Origin: DATESG01 sp964480275
GTDB taxonomy: Bacteria > Bacillota_I > Bacilli_A > RFN20 > CAG-826
Length of the DNA: 5,314 bases
Assembly (NCBI GenBank): GCA_964480275.1
Contig: CAYZOC010000061.1
Location: 1 to 5,314, forward strand
Direction: 5' to 3'
Positions 1 through 5,281 of this stretch are shown here, one piece after another. Position 1 is the first letter of the stretch, and the number at the start of each line of letters is the position of its first letter. Both the position numbers and the translations under genes were made by a program. Under the pieces are notes generated by a model that worked only from the letters and a program-made list of their open reading frames with translations, had not been told where the DNA came from and made no database searches.

Positions 1-54
1 CGATTAAGTACTAGCGCCTGAAGCTAGCGCGTCTGCCAATTCCGCCATGGCTGC
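1..54 (-). tRNA. tRNA-Leu (anticodon CAG), 5' part only
   Basis: Read on the minus strand this is the 5' half of a class II tRNA for leucine. A 7-base acceptor strand (GCAGCCA) is followed by TG, then a D-arm of the usual leucine form (GCGGAATTGGCAGACGC). The anticodon stem is CTAGC (27-23) paired with GCTAG (15-11), closing the 7-base loop TTCAGGC with anticodon CAG at 20-18 and a G at position 37, so it reads CUG codons. The long variable arm begins and is then cut by the window edge; the T-arm and 3' acceptor strand lie outside. The gene begins 6 bases after the stop codon of the CotH-like gene on the same strand, with no room for a terminator between them. Confidence 0.93.
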
Positions 55-60
55 AAATAT

Positions 61-1851
61 CTAGTATGGCGAATTTTTCTCTATCGCGTTGTTAACTCGA
101 GTAACATAATCAGCAAATAAAGAGGTTCCGCCGAAATTATTATATATCTCGCTACTATTCATTTGCAAAACATTTGTGTCATTTTGATAATTTGCCCGGT
201 AGCGGTTAAATAAATCATTAAACGTATCAATTGTGTAGTAGTTTTGCCCAACAATATCGACAAGTCGATCATAGTAATAATTCTTCCATTGATTGTTTAC
301 TTGAACATTGAATAACTCTTTATTATCAATAATCGTGTAGAGGAAAAGACGATTATCTTGTGGCTCGCGATTTCTTCCCTGTAGTTTAGAGTGGAATGGA
401 GAAATATCTGCTAATGCTAGACCACCATCTTCACTGCCAGGAAAACCTAGGCCAAGAGCCCAGTCATAGTCATAAGGAATAAAATATGCCTTGTTGTTTT
501 CACCTGGATTGAAGTAGATGTAATAGTTATTGCCATTATTGCGAATATCATCTTGGTTGCCAGTCAAATATGATAGTGCGGCAAAATTAAGAAATGAATT
601 TATATCAACAACTGTCTCAATTGCCGCTTTATATTCTTGGACTGATTTGCCTTCATTCTCTTGAAGAACACGCATCAGATTAATAAGATTTGCATGCGCG
701 ACTTCCGGAGAGTTTTCAATCGTTTTAGCTTCATCGGCATATTTTTTATATTCTTTTGCATCATAGCGAGGATAGTACATATTATATTTATCTTCAGGCC
801 CAATCATTTGCGGGTAATTTAAATATTGTTCATAACGAAGATTGCCCTTGTCCCAGTCTCCCCATTCACTGCCCTTGCCCCAGCCAACCTTATAAAGGTC
901 ACCTTTAGCGTTAGTGCTAGTAAAATAGCGTTGCAATAAATCTTTATCAATCGTTTCATTGATTGTTACAACTCCCATATCACTAAAATTTGTTCCACTA
1001 GTGACGTGCACATTAGCAAGGGTTGAGTTAGGGGCGATCAGCCCATACTTTTGAAACAAGGAAAAAGCAAATGGCTGATTAACCAATGATTCATCCGGAG
1101 TCTTGTACATTTTAATATCAATTTTATCAAGACCGTTTTTGTTAGCAAGATCAGCTAAAAACGTCCGATTATCACGAGCAATATAGGCTAAATCCATCTC
1201 TGTCCATGCTTTTTTTAGACCAAATTGTTGATAAATATCATCATCCCAAACTTCATTAAATGAAAGTTTAAAACTTATGGCATCACTAACTCTTTCGCCA
1301 TCCATAAAGTTATAGTTGCGGGAAGTATTACCTTTTCTCCGCATCCCTACTTCATCAAAACTATGATTTTTACCATTAACATTTATATCAACATTAACTG
1401 GCCAATATAAATCTTGATAACGATTATCTATATCTTCTGAATAGTTTCTTCCATAGGTATCCATCAGGATAAATATTTCTGGGCTTGCACTAATGTCGAT
1501 TGTCACCTTTGTGCTTGGATGCCAAAATTCATAATATTCCGGTGTTGCAAGCGTTTTGGCATCAAGAGGATAAGAAAATCCATTATACATTGATGTCAAA
1601 GGGTCAATTGGAGTGTCACTAGTACTAGTCGAAGGTAAGCTAGTCACATCACTAGTTTGTTCAATTTCACTAGTCGGCACTTCGCTATCACTAGTTGAAG
1701 AAGTTGAACTTGGATTGGAGGGTTCTTGGCTATCAAATGAAGTGGTTTCATCATTAGAAGAATTACTTGAGGGGTTTGGTCCAATCGGAATAAGCTCACA
1801 AGCTGTAAGTAATAGCGCAAAGATCGGAACTAACATAATTTTCTTCTTCAT
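61..1851 (-). CDS. CotH kinase family lipoprotein
   Basis: This gene encodes a 596-aa secreted lipoprotein of the CotH family, whose spore-coat members are atypical protein kinases that phosphorylate serines on CotB and CotG. A signal peptide (residues 1-17, MKKK then hydrophobic) ends in lipobox LTAC, so Cys18 should be lipidated and anchored outside the membrane. Residues about 22-86 are a Ser/Thr/Pro/Asp linker. The CotH domain spans about 112-590, with the RRKGNTSR phosphate-loop-like motif at 171-178, GNQDD with NN at 431-442 (likely catalytic Asp region) and PYDYDWALG at 459-467 (metal-binding Asp region); these motifs appear intact. The reading frame is open 6 codons further upstream, but AGGAGGT lies inside that extension, so the ATG at 1851 is chosen. 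It ends in TAG. No coat genes (cotB, cotG) are nearby, so a spore role cannot be claimed; many CotH lipoproteins occur in non-sporulating bacteria with unknown substrates. Confidence 0.9.
   Translation of the reverse strand: MKKKIMLVPIFALLLTACELIPIGPNPSSNSSNDETTSFDSQEPSNPSSTSSTSDSEVPTSEIEQTSDVTSLPSTSTSDTPIDPLTSMYNGFSYPLDAKTLATPEYYEFWHPSTKVTIDISASPEIFILMDTYGRNYSEDIDNRYQDLYWPVNVDINVNGKNHSFDEVGMRRKGNTSRNYNFMDGERVSDAISFKLSFNEVWDDDIYQQFGLKKAWTEMDLAYIARDNRTFLADLANKNGLDKIDIKMYKTPDESLVNQPFAFSLFQKYGLIAPNSTLANVHVTSGTNFSDMGVVTINETIDKDLLQRYFTSTNAKGDLYKVGWGKGSEWGDWDKGNLRYEQYLNYPQMIGPEDKYNMYYPRYDAKEYKKYADEAKTIENSPEVAHANLINLMRVLQENEGKSVQEYKAAIETVVDINSFLNFAALSYLTGNQDDIRNNGNNYYIYFNPGENNKAYFIPYDYDWALGLGFPGSEDGGLALADISPFHSKLQGRNREPQDNRLFLYTIIDNKELFNVQVNNQWKNYYYDRLVDIVGQNYYTIDTFNDLFNRYRANYQNDTNVLQMNSSEIYNNFGGTSLFADYVTRVNNAIEKNSPY
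1618..1695 (-). repeat. ACTAGT-rich Thr-Ser linker coding segment
   Basis: Five copies of the palindromic hexamer ACTAGT (1618-1623, 1624-1629, 1651-1656, 1669-1674, 1690-1695) and one ACTAGC variant (1640-1645) fall in frame within 78 bases. Each encodes a Thr-Ser pair of the lipoprotein linker, residues about 53-78. Copies are irregularly spaced and separated by Asp, Glu, Pro and Val codons, so this is a short-motif low-complexity tract rather than a perfect tandem repeat. Confidence 0.7.
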
Positions 1852-1855
1852 AAAT

Positions 1856-1862
1856 ACCTCCT
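1856..1862 (-). promoter_or_regulatory. Ribosome binding site of the CotH-like gene
   Basis: AGGAGGT on the minus strand is a near-perfect Shine-Dalgarno sequence 4 bases from the ATG at 1851. It decides the start: a more upstream in-frame start at 1869 would place this site inside the coding region. Confidence 0.85.
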
Positions 1863-1879
1863 GATACATTTTATCACAC

Positions 1880-1899
1880 TATATTTAGGACTAAATATA
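1880..1899. promoter_or_regulatory. 20-bp inverted repeat, candidate operator
   Basis: TATATTTAG-GA-CTAAATATA is a perfect 9+2+9 dyad in the gap between the divergent CotH-like and TrhA genes. It sits between the CotH-like start codon and its likely -10 box, about where transcription would start, and about 40 bases upstream of the TrhA -10. The 2-base centre makes a repressor or activator dimer site more likely than an RNA hairpin. The regulator is not recognised. Confidence 0.5.
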
Positions 1900-1905
1900 A
1901 ATTCC

Positions 1906-1936
1906 ACTATACTACACTTGTTTGCTTTCCTTGCAA
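1906..1936 (-). promoter_or_regulatory. Possible promoter of the CotH-like gene
   Basis: On the minus strand, TTGCAA (1936-1931) and TATAGT (1911-1906, 5 of 6 to consensus) are separated by 19 bases, longer than ideal. Transcription would start near 1899, at the edge of the inverted repeat. A second TATAGT at 1883-1878 is an alternative -10 with no clear -35. Confidence 0.35.
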
Positions 1937-1939
1937 AAA

Positions 1940-1948
1940 TGATATAAT
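1940..1948 (+). promoter_or_regulatory. Extended -10 promoter of the TrhA gene
   Basis: TGATATAAT is a perfect extended -10 (TGn plus TATAAT). No good -35 is present at 16-18 bases, which extended -10 promoters tolerate. Transcription should start near 1955, giving a leader of about 15 bases to the ATG at 1970. Confidence 0.65.
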
Positions 1949-1969
1949 TACAACTTGGAAGTAAAAATT

Positions 1970-2656
1970 ATGCAAACAAATAAAAAACCAAAAATCAAAA
2001 AAATCAAACGTCCACAGACAGTTGGTGAAGAAATAGCAAATGCCGTCTCGCATGGTGTAGTCGCACTTTTTGGCATTTACGCGCTTATTCATCTCATTAT
2101 TAAGGCTAATAGTCCCGTCGCACTCTTTGCCGGGATCCTTTATGGTATTTCAATAATTTTATTGTTCTCCATGTCTTGTCTATATCACTCCCTATCATTT
2201 ACGCGGGCTAAAGGGGTGTTTAAGCGTTTTGATCATATTTCCATTTTCATTCTTATCGGTGGAACATTCGCCCCGGCACTTTTACTTATTCCCGGCCTAA
2301 GAACACCATTTTTAGGGGCTACATGGTTGTTAGACACAGGGTGGATGTTATTTATCATTCAATGGCTTTTTATTCTTGTTGGTGTTGTTTTTAAATCAAT
2401 TTGGGTGCATAAATTTCAAGGTTTCCACTATCTTATCTACATAGTATTAGGTTGGTCTGCGCTTGTTTTTATCACCGAATTATATACTTTTAGTGTTCCG
2501 GCCTTTTGGCTGATTCTCCTTGGGGGCATCGCCTATACTATTGGCACAATTTTTTATGCACTATCACGAATTAAATACTTTCACTTTGTTTGGCATATCT
2601 TTGTTGCCGCTGGTGCTATTATTCACTTCATTGGTATAATTCTTTTTCTCTACTAA
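1970..2656 (+). CDS. trhA: TrhA/hemolysin III family (PAQR) membrane protein
   Basis: This gene encodes a 228-aa integral membrane protein of the hemolysin III/PAQR family, relatives of adiponectin receptors. Bacterial members are linked to membrane-lipid homeostasis; the hemolysin name is historical and does not prove toxin activity. A basic cytoplasmic N-terminus (residues 1-15) is followed by EEIANAVSHG (20-29) and seven hydrophobic segments near 25-45, 51-70, 89-109, 124-142, 153-170, 176-197 and 208-228. The family metal-site residues are present: S69xxxH73, D88 and H205xxxH209. An in-frame TTG at 1955 could extend it by 5 residues, but it lies where the transcript should begin, so the ATG at 1970 is preferred. 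The Shine-Dalgarno sequence is weak (GGAAG, 1957-1961). It is flanked by oppositely oriented genes and is transcribed alone. Confidence 0.93.
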   Translation: MQTNKKPKIKKIKRPQTVGEEIANAVSHGVVALFGIYALIHLIIKANSPVALFAGILYGISIILLFSMSCLYHSLSFTRAKGVFKRFDHISIFILIGGTFAPALLLIPGLRTPFLGATWLLDTGWMLFIIQWLFILVGVVFKSIWVHKFQGFHYLIYIVLGWSALVFITELYTFSVPAFWLILLGGIAYTIGTIFYALSRIKYFHFVWHIFVAAGAIIHFIGIILFLY

Positions 2657-2674
2657 AAATAGCTCTAAATATTG

Positions 2675-2714
2675 AAAAAGGTAGATGACAATCCAGTTGC
2701 ACCTACCTTTTTTT
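2675..2714. terminator. Bidirectional intrinsic terminator
   Basis: AAAAAGGTAG (2675-2684) pairs with CTACCTTTTT (2703-2712). TG/CA (2686-2687 with 2700-2701) extends the stem past one mismatch. Seven Ts (2708-2714) follow on the plus strand, and five on the minus strand. It lies between the converging TrhA and RsgI-like genes and should end both transcripts. Confidence 0.85.
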
Positions 2715-2730
2715 ATTGGCTACTAGTCAA

Positions 2731-3657
2731 TTAACTTGTACTAGTATTTGGTCCACCAGATCCCGTTGTACTAGTGTTACCTTGTCGCCGATTATTGGCT
2801 TCATTTTGCCATTGTTGCCGAGCCTCAGTTGTTTGATTAGTAAATTGTGTGATAATTGTTTGCATTTCATCAACCATTTCTTGTCGAAGTGTTTGTAGTT
2901 GTTCTTCTAGCGCTTCAACTGATTGACTGTTGGCAATCGCTTTTTCAATTTGAAGTTTAAGGGCAAGAATGTCTTCACGGTATTGATCATGAATTAATTC
3001 ACGTTGTTCAATAAACTCTTCCCCTAATGTCGCGGCAATTTTATTAAGGTTTTGATGTGAGTTTTTTACCATATTAAGTAGTTCTTGTTCCGACATTTCT
3101 TCAATTTCCTCAACAAGCAAGTCATTGTTAGCAATCATCGCTTTTTTCCTGAGACTATACTTAAGAGGTGTAATTCCATTTGCATTAGCCTCGGAAATTT
3201 CACCTTCCGTATAAACTCTTGTACGCGTACTTATTTGTAAGTTGTGTTCTTCAAATTTATTATTGAGATGATTTTGAAGGACGGTAGAAGTTGTTGCTTG
3301 TAATGCCGTGATTGGGCTTGTTACATCAGTTTCGACATAGGGGTCAACTGTTTCCTCATCGATGAAATCAAGCGCTAGCGTCTCATCAATAATAGCTTCA
3401 ACAGCATCTTCAAGCGAACTATTCTCTAGTTGAAGATTTAACATAATCATCTCACCATCTCCGTTAAGAGCGTGAGCGTTAGTTACTCGGGCCTCCTCAT
3501 TTAACATAAGGGCGACACTTGGGTTGATACTGATCGTGGCATAGGCAAGATTTTCACTTAAGTCTTGCGATGTATCGTCAGTAGTTAAATTACACGACAC
3601 AAGGAGGGCTAAAATGGGAATTAAGCCAAAGAATTTTGTAATTGTTCGTTTTTTCAT
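2731..3657 (-). CDS. Lipoprotein with RsgI-like extracytoplasmic domain and helical C-terminus
   Basis: This gene encodes a 308-aa secreted lipoprotein. Signal peptide residues 1-21 end in lipobox LVSC, with Cys22 as the lipid anchor. Residues about 38-100 (AYATISINPSVALMLNEEARV, then ALNGDG and SLEDAVEAII) resemble the extracytoplasmic middle region of RsgI anti-sigma-I factors (INPSIEL...N..G.V......N.DG). Residues about 155-198 (NGITPLKYSLRKKAMI, then EQELLNMVKN) resemble the later GISPGKxxL...VKEL part of the same region. From about 205 to 290 the chain is Glu/Gln/Lys-rich and probably coiled coil, ending in a Ser/Thr/Gly tail. The cytoplasmic RsgI anti-sigma domain is absent and no sigI lies in the window, so direct sigma control is unlikely. 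GGGAG (3670-3666) lies 8 bases before the ATG. Its ligand and role are unknown; the RsgI relation rests on motif recognition alone. Confidence 0.82.
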   Translation of the reverse strand: MKKRTITKFFGLIPILALLVSCNLTTDDTSQDLSENLAYATISINPSVALMLNEEARVTNAHALNGDGEMIMLNLQLENSSLEDAVEAIIDETLALDFIDEETVDPYVETDVTSPITALQATTSTVLQNHLNNKFEEHNLQISTRTRVYTEGEISEANANGITPLKYSLRKKAMIANNDLLVEEIEEMSEQELLNMVKNSHQNLNKIAATLGEEFIEQRELIHDQYREDILALKLQIEKAIANSQSVEALEEQLQTLRQEMVDEMQTIITQFTNQTTEARQQWQNEANNRRQGNTSTTGSGGPNTSTS

Positions 3658-3674
3658 TTTGCAAACTCCCTTTC

Positions 3675-3696
3675 TAAAGCAAAACTTGTTGCTTCA
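3675..3696 (-). other. Hairpin in the 5' leader of the RsgI-like lipoprotein gene
   Basis: On the minus strand TGAAGCAA and TTGCTTTA can form an 8-bp stem (one G-U pair) around a 6-base loop, ending 4 bases before the ribosome binding site. No U-tract follows, so it is not a terminator. It could affect translation or mRNA stability, but this is unproven. Confidence 0.3.
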
Positions 3697-3787
3697 TAAT
3701 GAATACGATGCAATTAGCTATTTTATTTGATTTCCATTGAAAATATTTGTCGCCAAAACAAAAAGAAGAGAATTCACCTAAAGGGTA

Positions 3788-3793
3788 TATAAT
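3788..3793 (+). promoter_or_regulatory. -10 box of the Rieske protein gene
   Basis: A perfect TATAAT lies 33 bases upstream of the ATG, with transcription expected near 3800. No convincing -35 hexamer is seen at 16-18 bases. The promoter of the divergent RsgI-like gene must lie in the same 169-base gap, but I could not place it. Confidence 0.6.
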
Positions 3794-3826
3794 AGAGAAG
3801 ATGATAACAGTCACATAGGAGTATTT

Positions 3827-4153
3827 ATGAAATATTATGTCGCCGATTTTGATTTTTTCAAGGAAAACACCGCTGTTTTTTTTGATAAAGAAGGGCACCA
3901 GATTCTCCTTGCTAAATTAGGCGAGCAAGTATATGCAATCGCTAACCGCTGCCCGCACTTTGGGGCCTCGTTAATGAAGGGAACAATTGAAGATGGAGTT
4001 GTTACATGTAAATCGCATGGTGCAAAGATCAATCTAACTAATGGGGAAATTATTAGAGATGCTAAAATGGGATTTATTAAGTTTAAAACTAGACGGGCAA
4101 AAACATATCCCGTCACGATTGATAATAATCGTGTTTATGTTGAAATAGAATAA
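3827..4153 (+). CDS. Rieske [2Fe-2S] ferredoxin-like protein
   Basis: This gene encodes a 108-aa soluble protein that is essentially one Rieske domain. The cluster motif is complete: C42-P-H44, then 16 residues, then C61-K-S-H64, followed by GAKINLTNGE as in the usual HGxxFxxxxG turn. The two cysteines and two histidines would bind a [2Fe-2S] cluster for one-electron transfer. There is no signal peptide or membrane segment, so it should be cytoplasmic. The extra disulfide cysteines of high-potential cytochrome bc-type Rieske proteins are absent, which fits the ferredoxin type (as in dioxygenase systems) or a NirD-like subunit, which has similar length. No reductase or oxygenase partner is adjacent, so the substrate pathway is unknown. 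AGGAG (3817-3821) is 5 bases before the ATG. It appears monocistronic. Confidence 0.93.
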   Translation: MKYYVADFDFFKENTAVFFDKEGHQILLAKLGEQVYAIANRCPHFGASLMKGTIEDGVVTCKSHGAKINLTNGEIIRDAKMGFIKFKTRRAKTYPVTIDNNRVYVEIE

Positions 4154-4168
4154 GTTCTTAACAAATAA

Positions 4169-4195
4169 AAAATGGATGCCAATAACATCCATTTT
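4169..4195. terminator. Bidirectional intrinsic terminator
   Basis: AAAATGGATG (4169-4178) pairs perfectly with CATCCATTTT (4186-4195) around a 7-base loop. T-rich sequence follows on both strands (TTTTATTTT on plus, six Ts on minus). It separates the converging Rieske and aldo/keto reductase genes. Confidence 0.88.
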
Positions 4196-4211
4196 ATTTT
4201 ACTTATTTTAA

Positions 4212-5096
4212 TTAGAAATTAGCGATATCTGGATCTAGCGCCAGTCCAAATGTATCATGGAGAGCATCTAGTTTTTTAATATCTTCAAGTTCTAGTTTGA
4301 AGTCAAAAAGATCAAGATTTTCGACAATCCGACTTGGTGTAATTGTCTTTGGTAGTGGAAGGTAACCATGTTCTAAACTCCATCTTAAGACAACTTGACC
4401 AACACTCTTTTGATATTTTTTTGCCATTTCTTTTACTTGTTCAAAGGCGAATATCTTGCCAGTTCCTAACGGACTATAAGCTTCTGTTAAAATATCATGC
4501 TCTTCATTGAAAGCCACTAGTTGTTCTTCCTGATCGCTCGGGTTAATAAGAATTTGGTTGACAGCAGGTTTAATCTCTGTTGCTTTAAATAGTGCTTCAA
4601 GGTGATGGATTCTAAAATTAGAAACACCAATTGCTCTAATTTTACCAGCCTTATAAGCATCTTCCATTGCCCGATAAACTTCACGGTTACGTGTTTGATA
4701 ATCAGGGCGGTGAGCGATGGGGTTCGGCCAATGAATAATATATAAATCGATATAATCTAAGCCAAGACGAGCTAGACTATCTTCGATTGCCTGCTTGGCA
4801 TCTTCGTAAGTCCGATGGCGATTAGTGAGTTTGGTTGTAAGAAATATTTCTTTACGAGGAATGCCACTTTCTCTAATTGCTTGACCAACACTCTCTTCAT
4901 TATAATAGCCTTCTGCACTATCGATGTGACGATAGCCTGCTTTAAGTGCATTAGTGACGGCATTATAGGCCTCTTCACCATTTTTCACTTGCCAAGTGCC
5001 AAAGCCAATGACAGGAATTTTAACGCCATTATTTAGCGTGTAGCAAGCGGTGGGATTATTTAGGTCAACGCCCTTTAAAAATTTTGATTTAAACAT
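4212..5096 (-). CDS. Aldo/keto reductase (2,5-diketo-D-gluconate reductase/glyoxal reductase type)
   Basis: This gene encodes a 294-aa cytoplasmic NADPH-dependent oxidoreductase of the aldo/keto reductase superfamily, which reduces aldehydes and ketones to alcohols; members of this branch act on methylglyoxal, diketogluconate and similar carbonyls. The opening TLNNGVKIPVIGFGTW (20-35) and the (TIM)-barrel pattern are typical. The catalytic tetrad is complete: D59, Y64, K89 and H122 (in IIHWP). GKIRAIGVSNF (151-161) and PKTITPSRIVEN (249-260, cofactor phosphate and adenine binding) are present. The usual VNQIELHP reads VNQILINP (179-186). Length is close to normal. The frame is open 23 codons upstream, but AAGGAG at 5109-5104 sits 7 bases before the ATG at 5096, and the -10 box would fall inside the longer form, so 5096 is chosen. 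The exact substrate cannot be read from sequence. Confidence 0.94.
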   Translation of the reverse strand: MFKSKFLKGVDLNNPTACYTLNNGVKIPVIGFGTWQVKNGEEAYNAVTNALKAGYRHIDSAEGYYNEESVGQAIRESGIPRKEIFLTTKLTNRHRTYEDAKQAIEDSLARLGLDYIDLYIIHWPNPIAHRPDYQTRNREVYRAMEDAYKAGKIRAIGVSNFRIHHLEALFKATEIKPAVNQILINPSDQEEQLVAFNEEHDILTEAYSPLGTGKIFAFEQVKEMAKKYQKSVGQVVLRWSLEHGYLPLPKTITPSRIVENLDLFDFKLELEDIKKLDALHDTFGLALDPDIANF

Positions 5097-5103
5097 AAAA
5101 TTT

Positions 5104-5109
5104 CTCCTT
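5104..5109 (-). promoter_or_regulatory. Ribosome binding site of the aldo/keto reductase
   Basis: AAGGAG on the minus strand, 7 bases from the ATG at 5096, fixes that start in preference to in-frame ATGs upstream at about 5138 and 5165. Confidence 0.85.
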
Positions 5110-5120
5110 GATTCCTTTTC

Positions 5121-5126
5121 ATTATA
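5121..5126 (-). promoter_or_regulatory. -10 box of the aldo/keto reductase gene
   Basis: A perfect TATAAT on the minus strand lies 24 bases before the ATG, giving a leader of about 18 bases that holds the ribosome binding site. The matching -35 (TTAAGG, 5149-5144, 17-base spacing) is poor and overlaps an imperfect palindrome, as in a regulated promoter. Confidence 0.6.
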
Positions 5127-5140
5127 AAACAAAATCATCC

Positions 5141-5154
5141 TTTCCTTAAGAAAA
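5141..5154. promoter_or_regulatory. Imperfect palindrome over the -35, possible operator
   Basis: TTTCCTTAAGAAAA is symmetric at 6 of 7 pairs around the CTTAAG centre. On the minus strand it reads TTTTTCTTAAGGAAA, close to the TTTGCCTTAAGGAAA box that I recall for the manganese regulator MntR of Bacillus. It overlaps the -35 region of the aldo/keto reductase promoter. AT-rich chance symmetry is a real alternative. Confidence 0.25.
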
Positions 5155-5167
5155 AGGCCTAACAAAG

Positions 5168-5191
5168 AAAAAAACTCCTTATTTAGGAGTT
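5168..5191 (-). terminator. Intrinsic terminator upstream of the aldo/keto reductase
   Basis: On the minus strand AACTCCT (5191-5185) pairs with AGGAGTT (5179-5173) around a 5-base loop and runs into further Ts (5172-5168). There is no comparable T-run on the plus strand. It should stop minus-strand transcription entering from the right before it reaches the aldo/keto reductase promoter. Confidence 0.75.
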
Positions 5192-5275
5192 AATTTAAGC
5201 ATAAATGTGTTGTATGACCTATTTTAATACAATTACGCACAAAAAAAATGGCTTAATATAGACCTTTTATTTTTG
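5168..5275 (-). ncRNA. Candidate structured small RNA or attenuated leader
   Basis: Between a minus-strand promoter at 5308-5282 and the terminator at 5191-5168 lie about 85 bases with no useful reading frame (the longest ATG frame is 7 codons). They can fold into one long imperfect hairpin: GCTTAA (5251-5256) with TTAAGC (5195-5200), CACA (5238-5241) with TGTG (5206-5209), and ATACAA (5227-5232) with TTGTAT (5210-5215), around an 11-base loop (5216-5226). The terminator hairpin follows 3 bases later. The arms do not overlap the terminator stem, so there is no obvious switch between exclusive folds; that favours a free-standing RNA of about 108 bases over a classic riboswitch. It matches no RNA family I recognise. 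Confidence 0.4.
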
Positions 5276-5281
5276 AAGAAA

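Noticed and set aside
61..1851. Sporulation locus because of CotH
   Set aside because: No other coat or sporulation gene is present, and CotH-domain lipoproteins occur widely in non-sporulating bacteria.
1613..1864. Plus-strand open frame of 83 codons rich in Val, Ser, Leu and Glu
   Set aside because: It is the antisense of the Ser/Thr-rich linker and signal peptide of the CotH-like gene, with no ribosome binding site or recognisable domain.
1955..1969. TTG start for TrhA giving five extra residues
   Set aside because: The extended -10 at 1940-1948 puts the transcript start at about this base, leaving no ribosome binding site for the TTG; the ATG at 1970 has at least a weak one.
1907..2092. 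Minus-strand open frame of 61 codons over the TrhA start
   Set aside because: It covers the TrhA promoter and N-terminus in antisense, and its aromatic-rich peptide has no recognisable features.
2716..2898. Plus-strand open frame of 60 codons after TrhA
   Set aside because: It is antisense to the 3' end of the RsgI-like gene and starts right after a strong terminator.
3674..3898. Minus-strand open frame of 74 codons upstream of the RsgI-like gene
   Set aside because: It overlaps the start of the Rieske gene in antisense, has no ribosome binding site at its start, and resembles no known protein.
3835..4116. Minus-strand open frame of 93 codons
   Set aside because: It lies wholly antisense to the Rieske gene, whose CxH/CxxH motif and ribosome binding site show the real frame.
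4772..5036. Open frames of about 70 codons on both strands inside the aldo/keto reductase
   Set aside because: They are shadows of a gene with a complete catalytic tetrad and have no start signals.
5168..5256. Riboswitch controlling the aldo/keto reductase
   Set aside because: The hairpin arms do not compete with the terminator stem, the gene has its own -10 downstream of the terminator, and no known riboswitch core was recognised. A small RNA fits better.
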